Position numbers and translations under genes: made by a program
Source of the DNA: Mycobacterium lentiflavum
GTDB lineage: Bacteria; Actinomycetota; Actinomycetes; Mycobacteriales; Mycobacteriaceae
DNA: 64,000 bases
Assembly: GCF_022374895.2 (NCBI RefSeq)
Contig: NZ_CP092423.2
Coordinates: 1,488,001-1,552,000, forward strand
Direction: 5' to 3'
The notes under the pieces: model-generated
The model's database searches: none
What the model saw: the letters and a program-made list of their open reading frames with translations, nothing else
What the model was told of the DNA's origin: nothing
Part shown: one piece after another, positions 44,926-54,474 of the stretch
How positions within the stretch are numbered: position 1 is the first letter of the stretch
Layout: every line of letters starts with the position of its first letter

Positions 44926-45671
44926 GCCGCCACTCCGGTGAGGGGTTGCGTGATGAGGTTCAGCGGCTGGGTGATGGTGTTGATCGGTTGCGTGACAGCG
45001 TCGAAGTGCTCGACCAAAACGACACGCTGGGACAGCTGGTCGCTCGGGTGGGATTCGCTGCCCCGCTGGGCTTTTAGCTCGCGATGCGCCGCGCGAAGCC
45101 GCAGCACCGTGGTGATGAGCGAACCGTTCACGAGCTGCGCCAGTAGTACAGGCATGATGGCCGGAAATGCCGTGGCCAGCACGACGAAAAGGCAGCGTTC
45201 CGTTTTGCCCAGCGGGCCGCCGTTGCGGCGAGTTGCTCCCGCAGCCGCAGCGGCCAGCGAGGCGAATGTCGGCAGCGTCGCGGCAAGCGCGGCGACAAGC
45301 ACCTGAAACACCACCCAGGACAGCCAGTGCAGTCCGGGGCCGTGCTGACGTGCCGCCCATACCGTCAGGCCGGCGAAGGCGAGCAGATCTGCCGTGCGGT
45401 CGCCGAGCTCGTTGATGACGAATCCCCACGGCCGGCTCACGCCACGGGCGCGGGCCACGGCGCCGTCGAGGTTGGCTCCGGCCAGCCGCAGCACCATGCA
45501 CAGCGCCGCGAGGGGCCAGCATCCGAACGCGACCGATACGCCGGCTGCCGCAGCGGCGGTGACGCCGGCGGCGGTGAACACGTCCGGGGAGACCCGCCGC
45601 GCCACAGCGGCGTCGACGATGGGTGTCAACCGCTTGGTGAACCATGGCTTGAGCGCGTAGAGGCCAGACAT
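44922..45671 (-). CDS. CDP-alcohol phosphatidyltransferase-like membrane protein with degenerate active site
   Basis: The 249-residue membrane protein has about six helices and the region LAGANLDGAVARARGVSRPW GFVINELGDR, corresponding to the family motif D-x2-D-G-x2-A-R-x8-G-x3-D-x3-D. The second and fourth Asp remain, but the first is Ala (ANLD) and the third is Asn (GFVIN). These residues normally bind metal or act as base, so activity may be altered or lost. A C-terminal repetitive tail reads DAVTQPINTITQPLNLITQP. I chose ATG 45671. It leads the operon with the acyltransferase, CdsA and ABC genes. Confidence 0.8.
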   Translation of the reverse strand: MSGLYALKPWFTKRLTPIVDAAVARRVSPDVFTAAGVTAAAAAGVSVAFGCWPLAALCMVLRLAGANLDGAVARARGVSRPWGFVINELGDRTADLLAFAGLTVWAARQHGPGLHWLSWVVFQVLVAALAATLPTFASLAAAAAGATRRNGGPLGKTERCLFVVLATAFPAIMPVLLAQLVNGSLITTVLRLRAAHRELKAQRGSESHPSDQLSQRVVLVEHFDAVTQPINTITQPLNLITQPLTGVAA

Positions 45672-45879
45672 TCGTGATCCCCGGCGCGTCGTCGACGGGG
45701 GTGGGGTGTGGGTGGCGACGTTCGTACTGATGGCTGGCTCCCTTCGCGTTGTGCCGTTTCCTGCGCATTTGGCCGCCTCAGCGGCGGCGTGATTGCGACG
45801 AGTAGATCGAGCTGGAGCGTCTACCGATCCCAACAACGGTCGACGAGACAGCGGCGCCGGCGTGTAGGAAGATGAAGCG

Positions 45880-46212
45880 ATGCGAGGGGTTATCTTTTTT
45901 GCCAGTTTTGCTGCCGTCATCGCCGTTGCTGCACCGGCACAGGCCGATCCGGGGCCGGATACGGACTTTTTGACCGAGCTGAAGAACGCCGGCATCACCT
46001 ACCAGACGCCGAGCGTCGCCATCGGGGTTGGCAAGGGCGAATGCAAATTAATGGATGAAGGCATGCCCGAGGCCGAGGTCATCAAGGACCTGGAGGAGAG
46101 CAATCCCGCATTCAAGGGGGACAGCCCCGTCCAGTTCACCACGATCGCGGTGAAGGCCTACTGCCCCCAACACGCAGGGGAACTGACTACCCAGCCGCCG
46201 GCGTCATCGTAA
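45880..46212 (+). CDS. Secreted DUF732 protein
   Basis: The 110-residue protein has a signal peptide (VIFFASFAAVIAVAAPAQA, cleavage before DPG) and a DUF732 domain: DTDFLTELKNAGITYQTPSV, GVGKGECKLMDEGMPEAEVI, and a closing AVKAYCPQHAG; the two Cys are expected to form a disulphide. DUF732 proteins are common in mycobacterial envelopes and have no settled function. It is convergent with the P450 gene, overlapping it by nine bases. Confidence 0.85.
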   Translation: MRGVIFFASFAAVIAVAAPAQADPGPDTDFLTELKNAGITYQTPSVAIGVGKGECKLMDEGMPEAEVIKDLEESNPAFKGDSPVQFTTIAVKAYCPQHAGELTTQPPASS

Positions 46213-47553
46213 ATCGATGGCCTGCGCGTCTCCCCGCAAAGCGACGGGTAGGCGTCTGAAGCCGTGCAAGGTGACCAGCTCGAGTGGTTCGGGCTGCTCG
46301 CGCAGGCTCAGGCTGGGGAATCGCTCGAATAGGGTGCGCAGGGCGATCACGCCCTCGATCCGTGCCAAGGCCGCGCCGAGGCAGCCGTGAATTCCTGAGC
46401 CGAATGCCACGTGGTCTCGCGCATTGGGTCTGGTGATGTCGAACTGATCGGGCTGGCTGAAAACCCGTGGGTCGCGGTTGGCGCCGCCCATCAGCAACAC
46501 GAACATCGAGCCGGCGCGGATGTGCGTCCCGGCGATCTCAGCGTCGCGGCGTGCACTGCGCACCAGCATCTGGACCGGGCTTTCGAATCGCAGGATCTCT
46601 TCGATCGCCGCCGGCCAGAGCCCCGGGTCGTCGCGCAACAGGGCCAGCTGGTGCGGATGCTGAAGCAACAGGACGATTCCGTTGCCGATCAGGTTCACCG
46701 TCGTCTCGAACCCGGCTCCGACCAGAAGCGCGGCGTTGGCGGCGAATTCACGGTGGGTCAGTTCGCCGCCGGCGGCCACGCGGCCGAACGGGTCGTCGCG
46801 CGAGTCACCGTCACGTGCCCGCTGGATGAATTGGGCGGCGTAGCTGTCGACCTCCTGCAGACGCTCTACGGCGTGCCGAAACGTCGTCCAGCTGGTGCCG
46901 AAATCCAAAAGCGGGGCCAAGCCGTAGCCCCATTCGCGCACCTGCGGGCGCGCATCGGCTGGTAACCCCAGGATCTCGGTGATCACGGCGACCGGCAGTT
47001 CCGTCGCGAAGTCGGCCACCAGGTCGGGCCGCGGGTTGCGCTCCAACGCGTCCAGCAGTTCCGCCGTGATCTCTTCGACTCGCGTGCCGAGTCGGTCGAT
47101 GGCTCGTGGTGTGAAGCTCTGCGCGAACAAGCGCCGATAGCGAGTGTGTTCCGGCGGATTGGACATCACCATCGCGGGGCGCTCCACCGGATTGGGCAGC
47201 CCCGGATCAGTGCGCTCCAGCAGTGCCGGAAATGGTTGTGGCAGAGGCGCATTCACGATGTTTGTGACCCCGAAGCGGTCATCGCGCAACACCGTCCGGC
47301 AGATTTCGTGGTCGGCGCTCACCCACACGAAGGGCCGGCGCACCAGACGGCCCTGTTGCCTGATGTCCTCGACCAGGCGATACATCTCGTCTCCACGGGC
47401 GCGGCCCAGCAGAAACCGAGCCAAGGGTTGTCCGCGGCGGGCCTGCACCGCCAAGAACGCGCGCGGCGCACCGTACCTCGCCATCCAGCGAATCCAGATG
47501 CTCGTCCGGATAACGATCCTCCTTGTGCGGCGGCGACGGCGTGGCCGGAACAT
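46204..47553 (-). CDS. Cytochrome P450
   Basis: The 449-residue monooxygenase has the haem-binding motif FGSGIHGCLGAALARIEG (Cys ligand), the ExxR pair in AIEEILRFESPVQ, and the I-helix oxygen site ALLVGAGFETTVNLIGNG where Glu-Thr follows Ala-Gly. The N-terminus is Arg-rich and has no membrane anchor; translation could begin lower, for example at the Met before ARYGAPR. The CYP family and substrate cannot be assigned from sequence. FprA, encoded at 1389, could supply electrons via a ferredoxin. Confidence 0.9.
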   Translation of the reverse strand: MFRPRRRRRTRRIVIRTSIWIRWMARYGAPRAFLAVQARRGQPLARFLLGRARGDEMYRLVEDIRQQGRLVRRPFVWVSADHEICRTVLRDDRFGVTNIVNAPLPQPFPALLERTDPGLPNPVERPAMVMSNPPEHTRYRRLFAQSFTPRAIDRLGTRVEEITAELLDALERNPRPDLVADFATELPVAVITEILGLPADARPQVREWGYGLAPLLDFGTSWTTFRHAVERLQEVDSYAAQFIQRARDGDSRDDPFGRVAAGGELTHREFAANAALLVGAGFETTVNLIGNGIVLLLQHPHQLALLRDDPGLWPAAIEEILRFESPVQMLVRSARRDAEIAGTHIRAGSMFVLLMGGANRDPRVFSQPDQFDITRPNARDHVAFGSGIHGCLGAALARIEGVIALRTLFERFPSLSLREQPEPLELVTLHGFRRLPVALRGDAQAIDLR

Positions 47554-47849
47554 ATCACCGGGGTTCCGGTCACGCGCGGTTCAGGTAATTGATAGGCGCG
47601 ACATAACCATTGCCCACGGTACGGCAGCGCTGGCCCGACCCGTGGCCGAGGACATTCGGCTATCACGCGGATCTTCCACGCGTGCACCGCGGTCGCGCCG
47701 ATCTGCCAGTACGTCGCTATGTGGTTTCGTCTTCTAACAGGCGCTAGTAGCGCATGCGAAATCGCGCTTCAGATGTGCTCTACCCCAACCCTTTTTGGTG
47801 CTGATATGACGGGCGCTTGCGCGCAGATGTCGTTGGGCCCGGGAGGTCG
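47554..47849. other. Intergenic region
   Basis: This is 296 bases between the P450 start and the end of the DUF732 membrane gene. I see no plausible gene, RNA or repeat in it. Confidence 0.5.
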
Positions 47850-48485
47850 TTAGGGTCCGCTGCCCACCAAGCTGCTGTTCTGCGGGCAGTAGGCGTGGAC
47901 CGAGGTGGTCACATACGCTTCGGCATGGCTACCGAGCGCGGGGTTGCTCGACCGGAAGTCCGCGATGATCTGCTGCACCGTCATGCCCAGCCGGATGTTC
48001 TCGCACACCATCTTGCCGTTGTAGATGGCGGCATCCGGATTGGCGAAGGAGATTCCCTGGTCGTTGAGGTCCTGAACGTACTTATTGTCCTGACCGGGTG
48101 TCGAGACAATCGACGACGGCGCGGCGGTCGGCGCCGTTCCCGGAGCCGGGGCCGCTTTGGATGTCGGGGCGGCGGTCGGTGCGGGCGCTGCGGCCGTGGG
48201 ATGCGAGGTCAGCAGCGCACGCCCAAGGACGATCGCACCGGCGACCACCAGCCCGGCCGCGAGCACGGCGGCGGCGATACGCCAGGTAGCACTCCATGAT
48301 TGACGCGGATTCGCCGCGTCGCTAGGGGCATCGGCGTCGTCATCGTCGCGAGACCACGCCAGCCCGGCCGAGTTCGCCGAAGTGGACGCCTCGGGTTCCG
48401 CGGCAGTAGGCGCCGCAACCGTCTCGCCACCGTTGAGCTCGGCAGTCTTGTCGGTAGCTGGTCCCGGCTCGGACATGACGGCCAT
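47850..48485 (-). CDS. Membrane-anchored DUF732 protein
   Basis: The 211-residue protein has an acidic cytoplasmic head, one helix (IAAAVLAAGLVVAGAIVLGR, about residues 70-89), an Ala/Pro/Thr linker (HPTAAAPAPTAAPTSK) and a C-terminal DUF732 domain: KYVQDLNDQGISFANPDAAI, GKMVCENIRLGMTVQQIIAD, VTTSVHAYCPQN. It follows the mmpL gene by 30 bases on the same strand and is likely co-transcribed, so it may be an external accessory of that transporter (inference). Confidence 0.82.
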   Translation of the reverse strand: MAVMSEPGPATDKTAELNGGETVAAPTAAEPEASTSANSAGLAWSRDDDDADAPSDAANPRQSWSATWRIAAAVLAAGLVVAGAIVLGRALLTSHPTAAAPAPTAAPTSKAAPAPGTAPTAAPSSIVSTPGQDNKYVQDLNDQGISFANPDAAIYNGKMVCENIRLGMTVQQIIADFRSSNPALGSHAEAYVTTSVHAYCPQNSSLVGSGP

Positions 48486-48515
48486 GGTACGGGCCGCGAA
48501 CGACGAGTCGGGGTG

Positions 48516-51401
48516 TTAGTCGGGCGCCCGCGTGCCGAGCAGTGCACGCACCATCGGGCGGGGTCCCTCGGACCGAAGCAGGTAACTGGCCGGTCGCGGC
48601 CGCACCTTCAACGGCCACCAGAACCAGCGTCGCAGCAGCGCGGCAATCGATGGCGTCATGAACGCGCGCACGATCAGGGTGTCGAACAGTAGACCCAAAC
48701 CGATCGTGGTCCCGATTTGGCCGATCACCGTCAGGTCGCTGACCACCATGGAGGCCATCGTGACGGCGAATACCAGGCCCGCGGCCGTGACGACCTTTCC
48801 GGTACCGCCCATCGCCCGAATAATGCCGGTGTTGATACCGGCGCCGACTTCTTCTTTCATTCGCGAGACGAGCAACAGGTTGTAATCGGACCCGACCGCC
48901 AACAGAATGATGACCGACATCGGCAACACGAGCCATTCCAACCCGAGCCCGATAATGTGCTGCCAGAGCAGCACGGACAATCCGATGGACGCCCCCAGCG
49001 AAGTCACCACGGTACCCACGATCACCATCGCAGCCACGAAACTCCGCGTGATCATCAGCATGATCGCGAAAATCAGGCAGAGCGAAGCAATTCCGGCGAT
49101 CATCAGGTCGTATCGAGAACCGTCATGCAGGTCTTTGTACGTCGCAGAGACGCCGCCGACGTAAATGCTGGTGTTCTCCAGCGGGGTCGACTTCAGGGCC
49201 TCCTCGGCCGCGGTCTTAATCGCTTGGACGCGCGCGATGCCTTCGGGAGTTGCGGGATCGCCCCGGTCCGAAATGGTCATGCGTGCTGCTTTTCCATCCG
49301 GTGACATGAACAGTCCCATGACGCGCTGGAAGGTGGGGTTCCCGAAAACCTCCGGCGGGAGGTAGAACGTGTCGTCGTTTTTGGCCGCGTCGAAAGCCTC
49401 GCCCATCTCGGTCGAGATATTGCCCTGAGAGTCCGCCTGGCCGATGACCCCGCTCATGGTCGAATGCATGGTCAGCATCATGGTGCGCATGCTTCTCATG
49501 GTTTCGATCTGAATCGGAAGCTCGGCGGCCAGTTTCGGCATCAGCACATCGATCTTGTCGATGTTCACCACCAGTTCGCCCAGCTTGTCGTTGATCTCGT
49601 CGATACCGTCGAACGAATCGAAAAGCGACCTGATCGCGAAGCACACGGGAATGTCATAGCAGTGTTTTTCCCAGTAGAAGTAGCTGCGGATCGGCCTCAG
49701 GAAATCCTCGAAGTTCGATATCTGATCCCGTAGTTCGCCGGTGATGGTCTGAACGTCATGCGTTTTGCCGGCCAGGTCGTGGGTAACGGCGTTGAGCTGC
49801 AGAATCAGGTGATACAGCGTGGTCGTGATCCCGATCGTTTTGTTCAGCTCATCGGCCTGCGTGAGCATGTCGTTCATGCGAGCTTTTTGATATTCCATGT
49901 TGACCAGCTGGCTCGCGTTCATGACGCCGAACCTGAACGGAATCGTCGTATGGGCCATCGCGGTTCCCGAGGGCCGGGTGACTGATTGCACCCTGGAGAC
50001 GCCCGGAACCGCGAGCACACCCTTGGCCAGTCGCTCCAATATCAGAAAATCGGACGGGTTGCGCATATCGTGATCGGCTTCGATCAATACGAATTCGGGC
50101 AACATCCGGCCGAGCGGGAAGTGTCGATTCGCGGCCGCGTAACCCTGGTTGGTCGGAAGGTCTTCAGGCAGATACACCCGGTCGTGGTAGTTGGTCGTGT
50201 ACCCGGGCAGGGCGAGCAATCCGACGAGAGTGACCGCGCACGCCGCGGCGAAAATGGGCCCCGGCCAGCGGACGACCGCCGTGCCGATCCGTCGCCAGCG
50301 TCGGTCAGAGATCCTTCGGTGCGGCTCCAACAGGCCGAATCGGCCACCGATCGCGAGAACCGCCGGAACCAGCGTGAGCGCGATCGCCACCGCAACGAGC
50401 ATGCCTATCGCGCAGGGAATACCGATCGTTTGGAAGTACGGCATTCGGGTGAAGCTGAGGCAGAAAACCGAGCCGGCGATCGTCAAACCGGAAGCCAAGA
50501 CAACCTTCGCCGTGCTGCGGTAGGTCGTGTAGAAGGCCGCTTCCACATCGTCACCGGCCTGGCGGGCCTCTTGATACCGGCCGACGAAGAATATGCCGTA
50601 GTCGGTTCCGGCGGCCAGTGCGAGAGTGATCAGCAGATTGACGGCGAAAGTGGAAAGGCTGATGGCGCCGATATTGCCAAAAAATGCGACGATTTGGCGC
50701 GCCACCTGCAGTTCTATTCCGACCATCAGCAACAGCAGAATGACGGTGGTGAGCGACCGATAGACCATCAGCAGCATCAGGAAGATCACCGCCAGGCTCA
50801 CCAGGGTGACCTTGAGGATTGTCTTCTGACCACTGTGATTCAGGTCCGAAATGAGCGGTGCCGGGCCGGTGACGTAAACCTTGACCCCGGGCGGTGGAGG
50901 AACCCGGTTGACGAGGTCGCGGACGGCGTCCGCTGATTCGTTCGCCAGGCTGGTGCCCTGGTTACCGGCCAGCTTGAGCTGTACGTACGCGGCCTTACCG
51001 TCCTCACTTTGCGCACCGCTGGCCGTGACCGGATTTCCCCACAGGTCCTGAATATGCTGAATATGCTCCGGTTCGCTTTCCAATTGCTTGAGCAACTGGT
51101 TGTAGTAATGGTGAGCATCGTCGCGCAGTGGCTGCTGACTCTCCAGGACGATCATCGCCAAGGCGTCGGAATTGGACTCCTTGAAGTCCTGGCCCAGGCG
51201 CTGCATGGCCTGGATTGACGGCGCATCTCTGGGGCTCAGCGACACCGCCCGCTGTTGCTCCACCTTCTCGAGCGAGGGGACGGCCATCGTCACGATGACG
51301 GTCAGGGCCAGCCACGCCAAGACGATGGGCACAGACAACACATGGATCGTCCGTGCGACGAAGGGCGTGCGGCGTTCGCCGGCCACGCGTGGATCGCTCA
51401 T
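48516..51401 (-). CDS. MmpL-family RND transporter
   Basis: This 961-residue MmpL has the same plan as the gene at 15517: a first bundle with [20 protein letters not shown], a large loop with [20 protein letters not shown], and a second bundle with [20 protein letters not shown]. The Asp-Tyr pairs are the proton-relay residues. No mmpS precedes it; the next gene on this strand is a DUF732 membrane protein. It is divergent from the SDR-sulfotransferase fusion across a 374-base gap. Cargo unknown. Confidence 0.93.
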   Translation of the reverse strand: MSDPRVAGERRTPFVARTIHVLSVPIVLAWLALTVIVTMAVPSLEKVEQQRAVSLSPRDAPSIQAMQRLGQDFKESNSDALAMIVLESQQPLRDDAHHYYNQLLKQLESEPEHIQHIQDLWGNPVTASGAQSEDGKAAYVQLKLAGNQGTSLANESADAVRDLVNRVPPPPGVKVYVTGPAPLISDLNHSGQKTILKVTLVSLAVIFLMLLMVYRSLTTVILLLLMVGIELQVARQIVAFFGNIGAISLSTFAVNLLITLALAAGTDYGIFFVGRYQEARQAGDDVEAAFYTTYRSTAKVVLASGLTIAGSVFCLSFTRMPYFQTIGIPCAIGMLVAVAIALTLVPAVLAIGGRFGLLEPHRRISDRRWRRIGTAVVRWPGPIFAAACAVTLVGLLALPGYTTNYHDRVYLPEDLPTNQGYAAANRHFPLGRMLPEFVLIEADHDMRNPSDFLILERLAKGVLAVPGVSRVQSVTRPSGTAMAHTTIPFRFGVMNASQLVNMEYQKARMNDMLTQADELNKTIGITTTLYHLILQLNAVTHDLAGKTHDVQTITGELRDQISNFEDFLRPIRSYFYWEKHCYDIPVCFAIRSLFDSFDGIDEINDKLGELVVNIDKIDVLMPKLAAELPIQIETMRSMRTMMLTMHSTMSGVIGQADSQGNISTEMGEAFDAAKNDDTFYLPPEVFGNPTFQRVMGLFMSPDGKAARMTISDRGDPATPEGIARVQAIKTAAEEALKSTPLENTSIYVGGVSATYKDLHDGSRYDLMIAGIASLCLIFAIMLMITRSFVAAMVIVGTVVTSLGASIGLSVLLWQHIIGLGLEWLVLPMSVIILLAVGSDYNLLLVSRMKEEVGAGINTGIIRAMGGTGKVVTAAGLVFAVTMASMVVSDLTVIGQIGTTIGLGLLFDTLIVRAFMTPSIAALLRRWFWWPLKVRPRPASYLLRSEGPRPMVRALLGTRAPD

Positions 51402-51775
51402 GCGGCCCTCGGGCAGCAGAAGTTGTCGGCGTTCACATCAGGCGTGGTCCCCCATGACCACCCCGTCCACCCCGGTGCGCCAGCAGCTGCTGTCACTATT
51501 GCTCGTCTCCTCTGGTGATGCGATCGACCCGCCGCGAGAGCAGGTGACTTCCAGGCAAGGCTTCCAAAGTCTCTCACTGATGCATCGGTGGCGACAGGAA
51601 ACCTATTACAGGTGACGGTAGCGGCCCACCGACCCGGGCGCTCGCCGGGGCGATGAGCTGCGGTAACGGGTTCGATTTCGCGCATCAGATGGCGGTGCCC
51701 CTGATGGGCAAGTAAGTTCGCGAGGGGGTTAATCGGGCAGTTTCAGCGCGGAATTTCGCGCGAGGACGGGTGTCA
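51402..51775. other. Divergent region between mmpL and the SDR-sulfotransferase gene
   Basis: The only content I can point to is GAGGA (51762-51766), the ribosome site for ATG 51776. A 95-residue frame on the reverse strand ends at the mmpL ATG but has no recognisable features. No mmpS is present. Confidence 0.5.
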
Positions 51776-54058
51776 ATGCATTGGGCGATCACGGGCGCGA
51801 CCGGTTTTCTCGGGATTCACATCCTGGGTGAACTCCTCCGCGGGGACGAAACGTTCACCCTGCTGACCCGGCCGCAGTCGGATCCCATCACGCGCATCAG
51901 CAAGGCCCTGCCGCTGGCGGTCATCGACGGGCGGCTGTGGACGGAGGAGGAGCTGCGCGACCGGCTCACCGTCGTGCCGGTGGACCTCACCGCGCCCCAA
52001 CTGGGGTTATCCGATGACCGATTCCAGGAACTTGCCGACCGTGCTGATGCGATCTTGCACTGCGCCGGCAGCATCGAGCTGGACGCCGACCTTGCTGACC
52101 TTCGCCTGACCAACGTCGGTGGAACCACCCGGATCCTCGAACTCGCCGAGGCCGGGGCGCGGGAGCCGGACCTGTTCCACGTATCGACCGCGTTTGTCGC
52201 CGGGAAGCGGCGCTCGGGTCTGATCTACGAGACCGAGCTAAGCGGCGACCACGGCTTCGAGAACAACTACGAGCAGTCCAAATTCGAGTCCGAATCGCTG
52301 GTGCGGGACTGGGCGCACCGCACCGGACGCCGGGTAGTGGTGCTGCGGCCGAGCGCCCTGATCGTCGATCGCCCACCACATCCGGACTTCCCGCTGCATC
52401 CGCTCTCCTTTCTGTCGACGTCGGCGGACAGCGGCATGCGCCTGTTCTCGGTCTCCGGGCGGCCGATGCGCACCAAAATGTCGATCAGGCTCAGCGGCGA
52501 CCCCAACGGTCATCTGAACTACATGCCAGCCGACGAGGCCGCCGACGAGATGGTCCGGCTGATGCGGCTGGCTCCCGAAGGCCTGAATACCTACCACGTC
52601 GTCCACCACCAGGACGTTGCGGTGCAGACGTTGGTGGACCTGTTCAATGCGCTCTCACCGATTCCCCTCACGCTGGTCGAGGGTCCGATCGAGGACCCGA
52701 ATCTGCTGGAACGGCGGTTGCGGTGGGCCAGCGGATTCTTTCCCTACCTTGCGCACAGCCGGACGTACGACACGAGCGGTACGCGAGCGGTCATTGGCGA
52801 GCCGCATCGCCGCACCATCGTCGACTTCGACTATCTGCTGGGCAGCGTGGGACGGTACAAGCGCTACCTCACGTTCAAACCCGAGAAGCACGAACCTCGG
52901 GAGTCGGCGTCGACGGTCGCACCATTGGTCTCGGTCGAGGGTCCATTCGATGTCAGTGCCCGTAGCGCTGACGCGCCTCGCCCGGTGCGAGGGCTGATAT
53001 TCATCGTCACGGTGGGACGAAGCGGATCGACCGCGCTGTCGAGAATCCTCACCGCTCACCCAGATGTGCTCAGCCTCAACGAGTTCTACCTATCGGTGCG
53101 CACGTCGTCGGCGGCCGACCAGGAGCTGTCGGGCGAGCAATTCTGGCGGATGCTCGCCGAACCCCACCCGATCTTCGACTCGATGGTCCGGGGTGGTTCG
53201 GCCATGCCGGAATTCATCTATCCGCGATTGCGGGGAACCCGTTTCGACGCGAGCACAACCGGGATCCCCGCGATTTCGATGATGACCCTGCCGCATCTGT
53301 CGTCGGACCCCGACGGAGTGTTCGATGCCCTTGCCGCGGAGGTTCCGACGTGGCCGGAGCAGACGCCGCGACTGCATTATGATCGGCTATTCGCTTGGCT
53401 TGCAAGGCATTTCGGCGGGACCGTCGTAGTGGAGCGCTCGGCCATGTCGTTGAGTAGTGTCCCGTGGCTGCGCGAGACGTTCCCGGACGCGAAGTTCGTG
53501 CACCTGTACCGCAACGGTCCGGATACGGCGGTCTCGATGAGTGAGCACACCGGATTTCGCTTGATGGCGCTGATTCAAGATGCGCTGGAGCTGCTCGATC
53601 TCGACCCGGAGCGTCGACACCCCGGCCTGCGGCTGGATCCGACGGCGATACCGATCGAGCTCGCGTCCCTGGTCGGTGACACCTGCGAGGTTGACACCTT
53701 GATGGGCCAGAACCTGCCCATCACCCGCTTCGGCCGGATGTGGAGCGAGCTGATCGTCACCGGTGAATCCGAGCTCGCCGGCCTGCCCGCAGACCGCTAC
53801 CTCCCGTTGTCTTACGCGGACCTGGTCGCTGACACCCGCTCGTCGCTGGTGCGGTTGGCGAGTTTCCTCGAGGTCGAGGCGGATCCGAAGTGGCTGGAGC
53901 TCGGCACCGGCGTTATCGACCCGAAGTTCACCGGCGCCTCTGCTCGGTTGTCCGCCGACGAGCTGCAGGCAGTCATCGAAAGCTGTGCTCCCGGCGCGGC
54001 CTGCCTTGCCAAGCACGCCGTTGGTGCCGGAGCGGACGGGGTTATCGCGGCCCGCTGA
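51776..54058 (+). CDS. Fusion of a thioester-reductase-like SDR and a sulfotransferase
   Basis: This 760-residue protein joins two enzymes. Residues 1-370 are an extended SDR of the carboxylic-acid/thioester reductase type: WAITGATGFLGIHILGELLR, ILHCAGSIELDADLADLRLT, STAFVAGKRRSG and FENNYEQSKFESESLV. From about residue 400 is a sulfotransferase: GLIFIVTVGRSGSTALSRIL (PAPS 5' loop) and FPDAKFVHLYRNGPDTAVSM (3' phosphate site). It may reduce a fatty or thioester-bound acid to an alcohol and sulfate it (inference). I chose ATG 51776, with GAGGA nine bases before. Confidence 0.87.
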   Translation: MHWAITGATGFLGIHILGELLRGDETFTLLTRPQSDPITRISKALPLAVIDGRLWTEEELRDRLTVVPVDLTAPQLGLSDDRFQELADRADAILHCAGSIELDADLADLRLTNVGGTTRILELAEAGAREPDLFHVSTAFVAGKRRSGLIYETELSGDHGFENNYEQSKFESESLVRDWAHRTGRRVVVLRPSALIVDRPPHPDFPLHPLSFLSTSADSGMRLFSVSGRPMRTKMSIRLSGDPNGHLNYMPADEAADEMVRLMRLAPEGLNTYHVVHHQDVAVQTLVDLFNALSPIPLTLVEGPIEDPNLLERRLRWASGFFPYLAHSRTYDTSGTRAVIGEPHRRTIVDFDYLLGSVGRYKRYLTFKPEKHEPRESASTVAPLVSVEGPFDVSARSADAPRPVRGLIFIVTVGRSGSTALSRILTAHPDVLSLNEFYLSVRTSSAADQELSGEQFWRMLAEPHPIFDSMVRGGSAMPEFIYPRLRGTRFDASTTGIPAISMMTLPHLSSDPDGVFDALAAEVPTWPEQTPRLHYDRLFAWLARHFGGTVVVERSAMSLSSVPWLRETFPDAKFVHLYRNGPDTAVSMSEHTGFRLMALIQDALELLDLDPERRHPGLRLDPTAIPIELASLVGDTCEVDTLMGQNLPITRFGRMWSELIVTGESELAGLPADRYLPLSYADLVADTRSSLVRLASFLEVEADPKWLELGTGVIDPKFTGASARLSADELQAVIESCAPGAACLAKHAVGAGADGVIAAR

Positions 54059-54078
54059 GACAGGGATAGGCTGCGGCC

Positions 54079-54474
54079 ATGCCGATCGATCGTGCCGCGC
54101 TCGTCGCGGGCAGTATCCGACTCGCCTCAGGCGTTCATTTTCTCGTCGATCCCCTCGGTGCGAACAAGCTCTGGGGCGACCCCGGGGAGCCGCCCCCGGC
54201 GGCGCGACTGCTGCTGCGATCGATGGGTTACCGCGACGCTTTGATCGGCGGACTGCTGTTGTCGGCGGCGTTGCGCGGCAAGAACACTCGCGGCTGGTTC
54301 CTGGCATCCGGGGGCGCCGACGCGGCGGATCTGCTGGGCGGGCTCAGTGTCCACAACGAGCTCAAGCGCTCACAGCAGCTGATCGGCCTCGGCGGCGCCG
54401 TCGTCGGAATCGGCGTCGGGTTGTGGGGCGCGGCGCGGCCCGGGCCTAAATCGGTGGAGGATCCGGCGGGCTGA
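54079..54474 (+). CDS. Small membrane protein of unknown function
   Basis: This 131-residue protein has four weakly hydrophobic helices (ALVAGSIRLASGVHFLVDPL, GLLLSAALRG, LIGLGGAVVGIGVGLWGAAR) and polar loops with DAADLLGGLSVHNELK. It resembles DUF4267-like membrane proteins, though I am not certain. It lies 20 bases after the SDR-sulfotransferase and its end overlaps that of the monooxygenase gene on the other strand by 29 bases. Confidence 0.6.
   Translation: MPIDRAALVAGSIRLASGVHFLVDPLGANKLWGDPGEPPPAARLLLRSMGYRDALIGGLLLSAALRGKNTRGWFLASGGADAADLLGGLSVHNELKRSQQLIGLGGAVVGIGVGLWGAARPGPKSVEDPAG

Noticed and set aside
51398..51685. 95-residue frame ending in an ATGA overlap with mmpL, considered as an mmpS
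   Set aside because: It lacks the MmpS helix and beta-domain motifs and is low-complexity Arg/Ala/Pro; the overlap is probably chance.
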